Notes: generated by a model from the letters alone, not told the origin. 64,000 nucleotides of DNA from an uncultured Lentisphaerota bacterium (GCA_903921725.1 CAIXRA010000076.1:43265-107264), one strand, 5' to 3'; shown: positions 50,640 through 59,056, counted from the stretch's first letter. Numbers and translations: made by a program.

Positions 50640-50680
50640 TCGGACGGATTGGACCGATCCGTCTGATCCGTCCGATCGGC
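50640..50680. repeat. GGACGGATC word tract 3
   Basis: CGGACGGATTGGACCGATCC and GATCCGTCCGATCGG words lie between glyS and ctpA. The tract can fold as GGACGGAT with ATCCGTCC. It has the same vocabulary as tracts at 25925 and 36382. Confidence 0.8.
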
Positions 50681-50708
50681 CGCCCACTCCACACTACCGA
50701 GGCCCGTC

Positions 50709-52043
50709 ATGCCCATCCCCCGCTCCAAACCGTTCTGGCTGACGATCCTCGGGGTCGTGCTCGCCGTCAACCTGGCCGCCGGCTTCTGCGTCTACTCCAA
50801 GGAGACGAAGAAGCAGGGCGGCGGCGCGGAGGCGCTCGACAAGGTCGGCGTGATGATGGAGACGCTCCAGCTGATCCGCCAGGATTATGTGGACGCCGAC
50901 AACGTGTCGAACGGCGAGCTGATGGACAACGCCATCCGCGGCATGGTCGCCACCCTCGACCCGTTCAGCAGCTACATGACCCCCGCCGAGTTCCAGGAGA
51001 TGATCGAGATGACCGAGGGGCGCTTCGGCGGCCTCGGCATCCACATCATGGTCCGCAACGAGCGGCTGACGGTCATCGCGCCGATGGAAGGCTCCCCCGC
51101 GGCGAAGGCCGGCATCCTCTCCGGCGACCAGATCATCAAGATCGGGGAGGAGGAGACGGAGTCGCTGGGGATGGACGAGGCCATGTCCCGGCTCCGCGGC
51201 GAGGTCGGCTCCCCGGTCGATCTGACGCTCCACCGCCCCTCCACACAGAAGACGTTCTCGCTGACCCTGACCCGCGCCGAAATCAACGTCCCCTCCGTCA
51301 CGGAGGTGCAGATGCTGGACGACGGAACCGGCTATCTGCGCATCCGTGAGTTTTCCGACAACACGGCCGAAGCCCTGCAGAAGGCGCTGAAGGAGGTGGC
51401 GGGGAAGAAGGCGAAGACGCTTGTCATCGACCTGCGGAACAACCCCGGCGGCGTGCTGGAATCCTCCGTTGACGCATGCAGCCTCTTCCTGCCGCCCAAA
51501 AGCCTGGTGGTCTACACCGAGGGCCGGCGGCCGTCGCAGCGCGAGGAGTTTCTCACAACCCGCGGCTACAAGGCGCCCCGGGATTTGCGCGTCGCCATCC
51601 TCATCAACCAGGGGTCGGCAAGCGCGGCGGAGATCATGTCCGCCTGCCTCCAGGACTGGGGGCGCGCCGTGCTGGTCGGCGAGCGCAGCTTTGGCAAGGG
51701 TTCCGTGCAGAACCTGATTCCGCTCTCCGACGGCGGCGCGCTGCGCCTCACCACCGCGCACTATTACACACCCAGCCGGCAGATCATCCACGAACACGGC
51801 GTCGATCCCGATGTCACGCTCGCCCTCACCGAAAAGGAACAGGCCAAACTCCTGCAGCCGGACGAGGCGACGGGCGACCTTCCCGCCAAGGCCTCCCCCG
51901 CGACCGACCGCCAGCTCAAGGCGGCCCTCGACCTGCTCCAGGCGCCGAAGGAATTCGACGCCAAGTGCCGGAAGCGCTTCAAGGAGCTTCCCACCATGGC
52001 GAACGCCGTCCCCGCACCCGCCGCCAAGGCCGCCGCCCGCTGA
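50709..52043 (+). CDS. ctpA: S41-family C-terminal processing protease
   Basis: The 444-residue protease has an N-terminal signal anchor (about 9-30), then a PDZ domain (about 85-175, FGGLGIHIMVRNERLTVIAPMEGSPAAKAGILSGDQIIKI). The S41 core follows, with TGYLRIREFSDNTAEAL, VIDLRNNPGGVLESSVDACSLF, the catalytic Ser in NQGSASAAEIMSA and the Lys in ERSFGKGSVQNLIPL. It cleaves C-terminal tails of periplasmic proteins. The C-terminal 90 residues are helical. GAGG lies 7 bases upstream of the ATG. Confidence 0.95.
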   Translation: MPIPRSKPFWLTILGVVLAVNLAAGFCVYSKETKKQGGGAEALDKVGVMMETLQLIRQDYVDADNVSNGELMDNAIRGMVATLDPFSSYMTPAEFQEMIEMTEGRFGGLGIHIMVRNERLTVIAPMEGSPAAKAGILSGDQIIKIGEEETESLGMDEAMSRLRGEVGSPVDLTLHRPSTQKTFSLTLTRAEINVPSVTEVQMLDDGTGYLRIREFSDNTAEALQKALKEVAGKKAKTLVIDLRNNPGGVLESSVDACSLFLPPKSLVVYTEGRRPSQREEFLTTRGYKAPRDLRVAILINQGSASAAEIMSACLQDWGRAVLVGERSFGKGSVQNLIPLSDGGALRLTTAHYYTPSRQIIHEHGVDPDVTLALTEKEQAKLLQPDEATGDLPAKASPATDRQLKAALDLLQAPKEFDAKCRKRFKELPTMANAVPAPAAKAAAR

Positions 52044-52085
52044 GCGGCGCAATCCGTTGACCGGCATCAATGCCCGGGAGTTGTT

Positions 52086-53096
52086 GTGAGCGTGGACCCC
52101 ATCCTGACGCTGGCGCCCATCCGCGGAATCACGGACGCTGTTTACCGCGATGCGTTCGCCCGCTGCTTCGGCGGGTTCGACCGTGCCATCGCGCCGTTCA
52201 TCCCGTTGCGCCAGGGACAGCCGCTGAAGCCCGGCGAGCTGCGCCAGGTCGCGCCGGAACTGAACCGGGGGCTGCCGACAATCCCGCAATTGCTGACCCA
52301 CCACGCGCCGACCATGACCGCCGCCCTGCGCGAACTGCACGACGCCGGGCACGCCGAGGCGAACTGGAACCTGGGATGCCCCTATCCGATGGTGGCCGGC
52401 CGCGGCCGCGGCTCAGGGCTGCTCCCGCACCCGGACCGCATCGACGCCATCCTGGGGAACGTTCTGGAAAATTCCCCGGTCCGCCTCTCCGTGAAGCTGC
52501 GCCTGGGCTACCGCAACCCGGACGAGTTCAAGGCGGTCCTCGATGTGCTCAACCGCTACCCGCTGACGCAGGTGATCCTGCATGCGCGCACCGCCGGGCA
52601 GATGTACGGCGGAACCGTGGATCTCGCACGGGCCGCCCAAGCGCTCGCCGCATGCCGCCACCCGTTCGAGTACAACGGGGACATCATCGCCCCGTGCGGA
52701 TTCCGCACTCTGCGCGGACAGCTTCCGGGAGCGGCCTCCTGGATGATCGGGCGCGGCGCCCTGGCCTGCCCGTTCCTCCCGGCCCGTCTCAAGCTGGACT
52801 CCGTTTCGACTTCCGATTCGGCAATCGACAAGTTGAAACCAGAAATCCCGCCCCTGCCGGCGCCCGAAGAACGCCGGCGTCGCCTGCGCGAGTTCCATGG
52901 CCTGCTGCTGGACGGCTACGGCCGGTGGCTGAGCGGTCCCGGACATCTGCTGGACAAGATGAAGGAACAGTGGACCTGGCTGGCGCTTGCCTTCGCCAAC
53001 CCGCGGCAGATCCTCTCCCGCATCCGCCACAGCGCCGACCTCGCAGCCTACGCCGCCTCGACGGACTGGATCTTCGACCAGCCGCTGGCGGAGTGA
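52086..53096 (+). CDS. dus: tRNA-dihydrouridine synthase
   Basis: The 336-residue flavoprotein reduces uridines in tRNA D-loops. LAPIRGITDAVYRDAFARC opens the TIM barrel. NWNLGCPYPMVAGRGRGSGLL carries the family GCP motif. LSVKLRLGY, LHARTAGQMYGG and EYNGDI.. precede the FMN-binding end SWMIGRGALACPFLP. The start is GTG at 52086, with GGGAG 5 bases upstream. The stretch SVSTSDSAIDKLKPEIP at about 239-255 is encoded by a GATTCGGCAATCGAC-type word and sits between the barrel and the helical domain; it looks like an in-frame repeat insertion. Confidence 0.92.
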   Translation: MSVDPILTLAPIRGITDAVYRDAFARCFGGFDRAIAPFIPLRQGQPLKPGELRQVAPELNRGLPTIPQLLTHHAPTMTAALRELHDAGHAEANWNLGCPYPMVAGRGRGSGLLPHPDRIDAILGNVLENSPVRLSVKLRLGYRNPDEFKAVLDVLNRYPLTQVILHARTAGQMYGGTVDLARAAQALAACRHPFEYNGDIIAPCGFRTLRGQLPGAASWMIGRGALACPFLPARLKLDSVSTSDSAIDKLKPEIPPLPAPEERRRRLREFHGLLLDGYGRWLSGPGHLLDKMKEQWTWLALAFANPRQILSRIRHSADLAAYAASTDWIFDQPLAE

Positions 53097-53178
53097 TGCA
53101 ACAATAGGCGCGGCGTTTTACCCCGAAAATCACCCGGATGTTGCACGCAGACGCATGCCGTCACTGACCTGAACCCGC

Positions 53179-54282
53179 TTACGGATTCCGCCCGGCTTCC
53201 GGTGCCTGTTTCGTCCAGTCAATTAGTTCATCCCCGCTCGGCTTTAACTGTTCGAGAAACTGCCACCCAAGGAACGCCTCCAACGGCGTCTTCCCATAAG
53301 AGTCGCCGTGAACCCCACCCTCCCAAAAGAGCCGGACCGGCGATCCGGGCTCGGAAATCAGGCAGACGGCCTTGTCCGTTGGCTGGTAGCGATGGACGGT
53401 ATATCCCTTCCTGGCAAACAGCGCCTCAAAAAGCTGCTCCTTCTGCCTTGCCGCATAACCTTTTTTTAGCGGGCTTTCATTCAACCAGACCAGCATTTGG
53501 TTCAACACGCTTGCATGGCCGTCCGGAACAAGGCGATGGTTCGAGTCGTAAATAAACGCCCCCACCTCAAAATTACCGCCGACATCGGTGAACGGTGCGC
53601 CCAACAACGCCCACAACAGCCCGGAACGATACACGGCCGAACTTTTGAAAGACGGCCTGAAGACGCGGGAGTCATCCCCCGCCCGCACCTCAAGAATCGG
53701 TAGTCCAAGGTAGTCCACAGACTCGCGCAAGGGCAGACATATCAGTCCGGTAAAATCAATCTTTGTCAAGGATGCCAGGCAGCCATAAAATCCGGCTGTC
53801 GAAAGAGAAACCTCCTCTTTTAACCGCATTGTGTCCTCACCCGTCATCCGCGACCACACCGTCCGGACGCATGCCGTCGATGTGAGCGACTTCGGGGCCG
53901 ACTTCATGCTTACCAATCGGCCGTCGTGGAACACCAGGCAGTGGTCCAGTAGCCGTTTGGCCTGTTGACTCGGCTTGCCGTAGCCGTACTGCACCCGAAA
54001 CCCGAAGTCGATATAACCGCCTTGCGGTTGCGGATCGCGCCAGCCCTCAACAACGACAAAGGCGCGCGGATAAGACTGCGCAAGGAAATAAATGACGTCC
54101 TGCCGCTCAACATCCTGTACGATGAGCGTGACACCTGCAAAATCGTTTGCATCCGTCGGCGGCAATTGGGACAGCTTGATGGGATCCTTGGCATTGCCTT
54201 TCGGTGCAATGTATTGGGAAAGGCAGCCCGAAGCAAAAACCGCGCAACAGGCAAGCAACATCAGCATTTTCGCGGTTTTCAT
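53179..54282 (-). CDS. lipoprotein, unknown
   Basis: The 367-residue product has a lipoprotein signal MKTAKMLMLLACCAVFASGC with Cys20 as the likely lipidated residue. Mature segments include VYFLAQSYPRAFVVVEGWRDP and RSGLLWALLGAPFTDVGGNFEVGAFIYDSNHRLVPDGHASVLNQ. No family is recognised. The N-terminal choice (54282) follows from the signal sequence. GC is somewhat lower than the average here. Its upstream neighbour on the same strand is ftsK, 65 bases away. Confidence 0.75.
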   Translation of the reverse strand: MKTAKMLMLLACCAVFASGCLSQYIAPKGNAKDPIKLSQLPPTDANDFAGVTLIVQDVERQDVIYFLAQSYPRAFVVVEGWRDPQPQGGYIDFGFRVQYGYGKPSQQAKRLLDHCLVFHDGRLVSMKSAPKSLTSTACVRTVWSRMTGEDTMRLKEEVSLSTAGFYGCLASLTKIDFTGLICLPLRESVDYLGLPILEVRAGDDSRVFRPSFKSSAVYRSGLLWALLGAPFTDVGGNFEVGAFIYDSNHRLVPDGHASVLNQMLVWLNESPLKKGYAARQKEQLFEALFARKGYTVHRYQPTDKAVCLISEPGSPVRLFWEGGVHGDSYGKTPLEAFLGWQFLEQLKPSGDELIDWTKQAPEAGRNP

Positions 54283-54347
54283 GACCCGGCCTTTCTCAAC
54301 CAACAACGATTGAGCTTGTCCTCGTGGTAAGATCTGCACACACAGCC

Positions 54348-56309
54348 TCACTCCTCCTCGAGCAGGATCTCACGGGGTGCGGAGCCGACCTGGGGGCCGA
54401 CGATGCCGCGGTTTTCGAGGGTTTCCATGATCATGGCGGCCTTGTTGTAGCCGATGCGCAGGCGGCGCTGGACGTAGCTGGTGGTGGCGCGGCGGTCGCG
54501 GCGGATGACGTCGACGGCCTGTTCAATCAGCGCCTCGTCCTCTTCCCCGCACTTCTCCCCCGCCTCGCCTTCCATGCCGGGCAGCACGGCCTGCTGTGGC
54601 TGAAGGATTTCCGGACGGATCTGCGACGGGGCCTGTTCGGCGGCGCGGCGGACGACGCGCTCGATCTCGGCGTCGGAGACCATCGGCGACTGCACGCGCT
54701 CGAAACGCGAGCCGGCGGGCGGCTTGAACAGCAGGTCGCCGCGACCGAGCAGGCTCTCCGCGCCCTTGCCGTCCAGGATCGTGCGGGAATCCACCTGCGA
54801 GACGACCTGGAACGCGATGCGCGTCGGATAGTTCGCCTTGATGATGCCGGTGATGACGTTGACGCTCGGGCGCTGCGTGGCGACGATGGTGTGGATGCCG
54901 ACGGCGCGGGAGAGCTGCGCGATGCGGGCCAGCAGCTCCTCGACCTCGTCGCCGACGGTCAGCATGATGTCCGCCAGTTCGTCGATGACCACCACCAGGA
55001 ACGGCAGCCGCGCCGGAATCGGGGCGCCCGCCTCGTCCAGCTCGTTCTCGCCGGGCACCCGCTTGTTGAAGCCTTCCAGGTTGCGCACGCCGACCTTCGC
55101 CAGGATCGTGTAGCGCCACTGCATCTCCGCAATCACCCAGCGCAGCGCCGGCACGACCTGCTTCGGCTCGGTGATCACCGGCGCGATCAGGTGCGGCAGC
55201 GTGCGGTACACGGCGAACTCGACCACCTTCGGGTCGACCAGGATCAGTTTCAGCTCCGCCGGGGAGAAACGCAGCGCCAGCGAGACGAGCATGGCGTTCA
55301 TGCAGACCGACTTGCCGCTGCCGGTCGCGCCCGCAATCAGCAGGTGCGGCGCCTTCGCCAGATCGAGAAAGACATTGCCGCCGCGGATGTCGCGCCCGAC
55401 CGGCAGCGGAATCATGCATTTCTCCCGCGCCTCCGAGGCCGGCTCCAGCAGCGAACGCAGCCGCACCACCGCCGCGCGCACGTTCGGCACCTCGATGCCG
55501 ACCACGCGCCGCCCCGGAACCGGCGCCAGGATGCGCAGGCTCTCCGCCGCCAAGTCCATCGCCAGGTTGTTGCCGATGGAACTGATGACCTCGACCTTGA
55601 CCCCCGGCGCGGGCGTGACCTCGAACAGCGTGACGCGCGGGCCGCTCACCGCACCGCTCACCTCCGCGTCGATGCCGAAATTGTCGAGCGTCGCCTGGAT
55701 GACCTTCGTTTTGTCCTCGATCTCCTCCGGTGTGACGGTCACCTCCGCCTCCGAGGCCGGCTCCAGCAGCGCAAGCTCCGGCAGGACATACTCGGTGTAC
55801 GGTGCCGGCGGCGGAATCGCCGGCATGGGTGCCGGTTCAGGTTCCACGGGAGCGCGGGCGTCCCGCCCGCATTCGTCGGGCGTCCCGCCCGGCGCATTTT
55901 CCACAGAAGGGCGGGCATCCTGCCCGGCACACGGGACGTCGGGCGTCCCGCCCGGCGCTTCAAGAGACGGCGGCGCCTCTTCCGCACCCTCCTCCGGCGT
56001 CACCACGCGCACACCGCGGGCGGCCACCGCCGTCGCCGCCGCCGCACGGGCGCGCTCCAGCCTCGCCTGCTGCCGCTCCGCCGCGGACATCTGCCGTTCG
56101 GCGCGCGCCTGCTGCCGCGCCTGGAAACGCCGGTGCATCTTTTCCGAAAGCGCCTCCTGGCCATCATCCCCGGGCTCCGCGGCGGCGATGCGGAATCCGC
56201 ACGCCTTCAGCAGCCAGCGGACCCCGTCGGCGACGGGGTTTTCAGCCAGCGTCGAGCGCAGGAAACGTTGCAGGAGAGATTCCGTGTTGTGGAATTGCGG
56301 ATTATTCAT
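54348..56309 (-). CDS. ftsK: FtsK/SpoIIIE DNA translocase lacking the membrane domain
   Basis: The 653-residue protein has the FtsK motor: an alpha-domain region (about 200-300), Walker A GATGSGKS (about 327-334), VDPKVVEFAVYRTLPHL, Walker B FLVVVIDELADIM (about 437-449), ATQRPSVNVITGIIKANYPTRIAFQVVSQVDSRTILD, and the C-terminal gamma winged helix (YVQRRLRIGYNKAAMIMETLENRGIVGP). It pumps chromosomal DNA at the septum and activates XerCD. The expected four N-terminal spans are missing. Instead the first 110 residues are an amphipathic stretch and a charged coiled coil. A linker (about 115-155) is encoded by GGGCGTCCCGCCCG repeats. Septal localisation must differ from E. coli. Confidence 0.93.
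   Translation of the reverse strand: MNNPQFHNTESLLQRFLRSTLAENPVADGVRWLLKACGFRIAAAEPGDDGQEALSEKMHRRFQARQQARAERQMSAAERQQARLERARAAAATAVAARGVRVVTPEEGAEEAPPSLEAPGGTPDVPCAGQDARPSVENAPGGTPDECGRDARAPVEPEPAPMPAIPPPAPYTEYVLPELALLEPASEAEVTVTPEEIEDKTKVIQATLDNFGIDAEVSGAVSGPRVTLFEVTPAPGVKVEVISSIGNNLAMDLAAESLRILAPVPGRRVVGIEVPNVRAAVVRLRSLLEPASEAREKCMIPLPVGRDIRGGNVFLDLAKAPHLLIAGATGSGKSVCMNAMLVSLALRFSPAELKLILVDPKVVEFAVYRTLPHLIAPVITEPKQVVPALRWVIAEMQWRYTILAKVGVRNLEGFNKRVPGENELDEAGAPIPARLPFLVVVIDELADIMLTVGDEVEELLARIAQLSRAVGIHTIVATQRPSVNVITGIIKANYPTRIAFQVVSQVDSRTILDGKGAESLLGRGDLLFKPPAGSRFERVQSPMVSDAEIERVVRRAAEQAPSQIRPEILQPQQAVLPGMEGEAGEKCGEEDEALIEQAVDVIRRDRRATTSYVQRRLRIGYNKAAMIMETLENRGIVGPQVGSAPREILLEEE
55854..55958. 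repeat. in-frame GGGCGTCCCGCCCG repeats within ftsK
   Basis: Four copies of a palindrome-like word lie in the coding region at about 55854-55870, 55876-55894, 55909-55929 and 55938-55958. Two copies share 21 identical bases (starting 55875 and 55938), 63 bp apart, which keeps the frame. They encode the linker peptides GTPD, CAGQDARP and CGRDARAP. Confidence 0.85.
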
Positions 56310-56392
56310 GGCGCTTTCAGCATTGCATCAACCATAAGATCGGGACGGACCCGCTCGAAACATAACGCCTCCGGCGGACGGTGCCCGGTGTT

Positions 56393-56515
56393 TCACGGTT
56401 TCAGCCCGGAAGCGGTCTTCCCGACCAGCGCGTCGAGCAGCGGCCGGCGCCAGGCCTTGGCTGCGGGGTCGTACGCTCCGAACCCGGAGCCGGATTCCCA
56501 GTAGGCGCCCGACAT
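56393..56515 (-). CDS. possible small ORF or gene remnant
   Basis: This 40-codon frame begins MSGAYWESGSGFGAYDPAAK and ends KTASGLKP, between argB and ftsK. The aromatic- and glycine-rich start looks protein-like, and the frame extends upstream without a stop into the argB end (SDHETAARD), so it may be the 3' remnant of a lost gene. There is no convincing Shine-Dalgarno. Confidence 0.25.
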   Translation of the reverse strand: MSGAYWESGSGFGAYDPAAKAWRRPLLDALVGKTASGLKP

Positions 56516-56537
56516 GTCGCGGGCGGCCGTTTCATGG

Positions 56538-57407
56538 TCACTGGATGATCTGGGTGCCGATGCCCTGGTCGGTGAAGATCTCGAGCAGCAGCGAGTGCGC
56601 GATGCGGCCGTCGATCATGTGCACCTTCTCGCAGCCGGCGTTGAGGGCGGCGACGGCGCTGTTGACCTTGGGCAGCATGCCGCCGGACAGGGTGCCGTCG
56701 GCGACCATGGCGGGGACTTCGCTGGCGCGGATGGTGGAGATGAGGCTCGCCTCGTCCTTCGGGTCGCGCAGGATCCCCGGCACGTCGCTGAGGAAGACCA
56801 GCTTGCGCGCCTTGAGCAGCGCGGCGACCTTGCAGGCGGCCATGTCGGCGTTGATGTTGTAGACCACGCCGTTCATGTCCTTCGCCAGCGGGGTGACGAC
56901 GGGGATCTCGCGGCGCGCGGTGATCCAGCCGATCTGCTCGGTGTCCACGTTCACGACCTGGCCGACGAAGCCGAGGTCGAGCTCGTTGCCGGCGGCGTCC
57001 TTCTCGAAGATGCGCTCGGCGCGGAGCACGTTCTTGCCGGAGACCGGGCACGGTTTGCCGCCGAGTTCGCGGATGGTGGCGGCGAGTTCGGCATTGATGG
57101 TGTTGTGGAGGACGTCGTCGACGATGCGGATGGTCTTGTCGCAGGTGTAGCGCAGGCCGTTGATGAATTTCGTCTCGACCTGCTCCGCCTTGAGCCGGGC
57201 GTTGATCGCCTTGCCGCCGCCGTGGACGAGGACGACGCGGATGCCGAAGCACTCCAGCAGCACGAGATCCTTGAGCACCCCGCGCAGCGCCTCGCGGTTT
57301 TCCATGAAGCTGCCGCCGGCCTTGACGACGACAGTGCTGTCGCGGAAGCTCTGGATGTAGGGAAGGGCCTCGATCAGGACGTTCGCTTTCTGGATCAATT
57401 TCTGCAT
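56538..57407 (-). CDS. argB: acetylglutamate kinase
   Basis: The 289-residue amino acid kinase phosphorylates N-acetylglutamate, step two of arginine synthesis. VVVKAGGSFMEN and VLVHGGGKAINARLK form the substrate and ATP sites. NINADMAACKVAALLKARKLVFLSDVPGILRD and GGMLPKVNSAVAALNAGCEKVHMIDGRIAHSLLLEIFTDQGIGT are conserved. ATG at 57407 is supported by GAGGAG 6 bases upstream. It is downstream of the porin gene but separated by a strong hairpin. Confidence 0.95.
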   Translation of the reverse strand: MQKLIQKANVLIEALPYIQSFRDSTVVVKAGGSFMENREALRGVLKDLVLLECFGIRVVLVHGGGKAINARLKAEQVETKFINGLRYTCDKTIRIVDDVLHNTINAELAATIRELGGKPCPVSGKNVLRAERIFEKDAAGNELDLGFVGQVVNVDTEQIGWITARREIPVVTPLAKDMNGVVYNINADMAACKVAALLKARKLVFLSDVPGILRDPKDEASLISTIRASEVPAMVADGTLSGGMLPKVNSAVAALNAGCEKVHMIDGRIAHSLLLEIFTDQGIGTQIIQ

Positions 57408-57439
57408 GGCTCGCTCCTCAAACGCTGGGGCCGAAATCA

Positions 57440-57475
57440 ACGGACCCGCCGGCCGGGCCGGCCAAGCGGGTCCGT
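57440..57475 (-). terminator. strong hairpin between the porin gene and argB
   Basis: Perfect 10-bp arms ACGGACCCGC (57440-57449) and GCGGGTCCGT (57466-57475) enclose a further GGCC/GGCC pairing. On the minus strand it starts 17 bases after the porin stop and is followed by TTGATTT, only a weak T-run, so termination may be partial. Confidence 0.55.
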
Positions 57476-57491
57476 GCGGAACCGGGGCCGT

Positions 57492-58898
57492 TCAGTAGGT
57501 GAATGTCATTTCCAAGCGGACCCACTCGCCGGCGTGGCCGTCGGCGTAGTAGTTGCCCGGCATGAACTCCGCGCACTGCAGGGAGATTGACCACCAGCTT
57601 GTGGCCTTGTAGTCGATGAAGAGCGAGACCATCTCGCCGATGTGGGTTCCGCCGCCGGTGCCGAGTTCGCCGCGGTCGGCATACATGGTCGTCCAGGCGG
57701 GGCTGACGGTGACCTTGCCGACGCCGGCCTTGTCGCCCTTGCGCGCCGTCAGGTCGAGGCCGAGCCGGTACTGCAGGAGATTGGTCCAGGCGCCGCGGTT
57801 GATCTGCGGATAGAGTTCCTCGCGCCAGATCGGGTACTCGGCGTAGACCGGATGCCAGCCCTCGTAGGTGCCGCCGGAGGAGGTTTTGTTGCCGCTCAGC
57901 CAGGTGAACTCCGGCTTGAGGACCGGCTCCAGCCAGGTTCCTTCGAGCGACTTCAGCGTCAGGCGGGCGTCGAGCATGCTGCCGGCGCAGTCCTGCATGG
58001 CGCCGCCGGCGGTGCCGCCCTGGTAATGGCCGAACTGATGCGCGTACTCGACGCTGTAGTCGATCTGCTTGTGCGGTGAACCGAACAGGCGGATGCCCGG
58101 AATCTCGAGCTGCGCGTTCTCCCTCTCGCTGATGCTGTCGTTGATGTCGACATGGAAATAATAGAGTTCAGTATTGAACTCCTTACAGAAGGAATGAACC
58201 CACGAGCCGCCACCGATCCAGGTGTCGCCGCGACGCAGCGAGCGGTCCTGGTCGTTGATGGCGTACAACCACTCCTTGCTGTCGCCGTAGAGCGCGGCGA
58301 GGCGGAACGTGTCGCGCTCGTTGTCGGGCCGGTAGGTGGCCAGGACGCCGTCGAAGTAGAGGCTGCGCCCGCCGTCGCGCGGGGTGCCGTCCAGCAGGAC
58401 CATGCCATTGCCGAACAGCGGCTTGCCCTTTTCGTCCAACAGGTCGAAACGGCCGGCGCGGAGGGACCAGCCGCTGCCGCCGATGCTCTCCATGTTCAGG
58501 TAAAGATTGTCGAGAATGACCTCGTCGGGCCAGCGCCAGGGCGCGCCCGTGCCGTTGTTCGATTCACCGGTGTCACGGCTGGAAAAGTATTGCGCGCGGT
58601 GGACGAGCCGGCCGTAGACAAAGGTGTCGGGGGAAAGGGTCAGCTTGCCCCAGACGCGCTCGCGGGTGCGGAGATAATCGACGGCGGGGCCTTCCTCTGC
58701 CGTGCTCGGCGCCACATCGCGGTTCGGTCCCTGCCAGATGTCGCGGTCGTAGTGTTCCATGCGCATCTGTTCATCGGCCCCGATTTCCAGCCGACGGCTG
58801 CCCTCCGGATCCAGCTTGAGGTTGAGCCCCGACCATGCCGGCGCGCCCACGAGGGCAACAGCCCCGGCCGCCATCCACTTCATCCATGCCTTGGCCAT
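57492..58898 (-). CDS. outer-membrane beta-barrel porin, alginate-export (AlgE) type
   Basis: The 468-residue protein has a signal peptide (MAKAWMKWMAAGAVALVGAPAWS) and a chain of amphipathic strands such as YLRTRERVWGKLTLSPDTFVYGRLVHRAQYF. ILDNLYLNMESIGGSGWSLRAGRFDLLDEKG and KQIDYSVEYAHQFGHYQ follow. The last residues, WVRLEMTFTY, end in an aromatic, as needed for BAM recognition. The alginate-export family is the closest I can name; the transported compound is unknown. AGGAGG lies 5 bases upstream of the ATG. TTGAGA/TAGATT at 58962-58989 is its likely promoter. Confidence 0.82.
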   Translation of the reverse strand: MAKAWMKWMAAGAVALVGAPAWSGLNLKLDPEGSRRLEIGADEQMRMEHYDRDIWQGPNRDVAPSTAEEGPAVDYLRTRERVWGKLTLSPDTFVYGRLVHRAQYFSSRDTGESNNGTGAPWRWPDEVILDNLYLNMESIGGSGWSLRAGRFDLLDEKGKPLFGNGMVLLDGTPRDGGRSLYFDGVLATYRPDNERDTFRLAALYGDSKEWLYAINDQDRSLRRGDTWIGGGSWVHSFCKEFNTELYYFHVDINDSISERENAQLEIPGIRLFGSPHKQIDYSVEYAHQFGHYQGGTAGGAMQDCAGSMLDARLTLKSLEGTWLEPVLKPEFTWLSGNKTSSGGTYEGWHPVYAEYPIWREELYPQINRGAWTNLLQYRLGLDLTARKGDKAGVGKVTVSPAWTTMYADRGELGTGGGTHIGEMVSLFIDYKATSWWSISLQCAEFMPGNYYADGHAGEWVRLEMTFTY

Positions 58899-58961
58899 CG
58901 TCGCCTCCTGTGTCTTTGTCGCCAACCGGTACGGCACCGTCAACCCATCAATCAAAACCGT

Positions 58962-58989
58962 AATCTAACACCCGATTCACCCGTCTCAA
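58962..58989 (-). promoter_or_regulatory. candidate promoter of the porin gene
   Basis: On the minus strand, TTGAGA (58989-58984), 16 bases and TAGATT (58967-58962) would give a leader of about 57 bases. It lies in the divergent gap with exeA. Confidence 0.5.
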
Positions 58990-59056
58990 CCCGAACGGCC
59001 GGCAATTGCCGCGCGCCCGCCCCTGTCCCGCGCCTGTGCGCAATTTTCCGCCGGGC

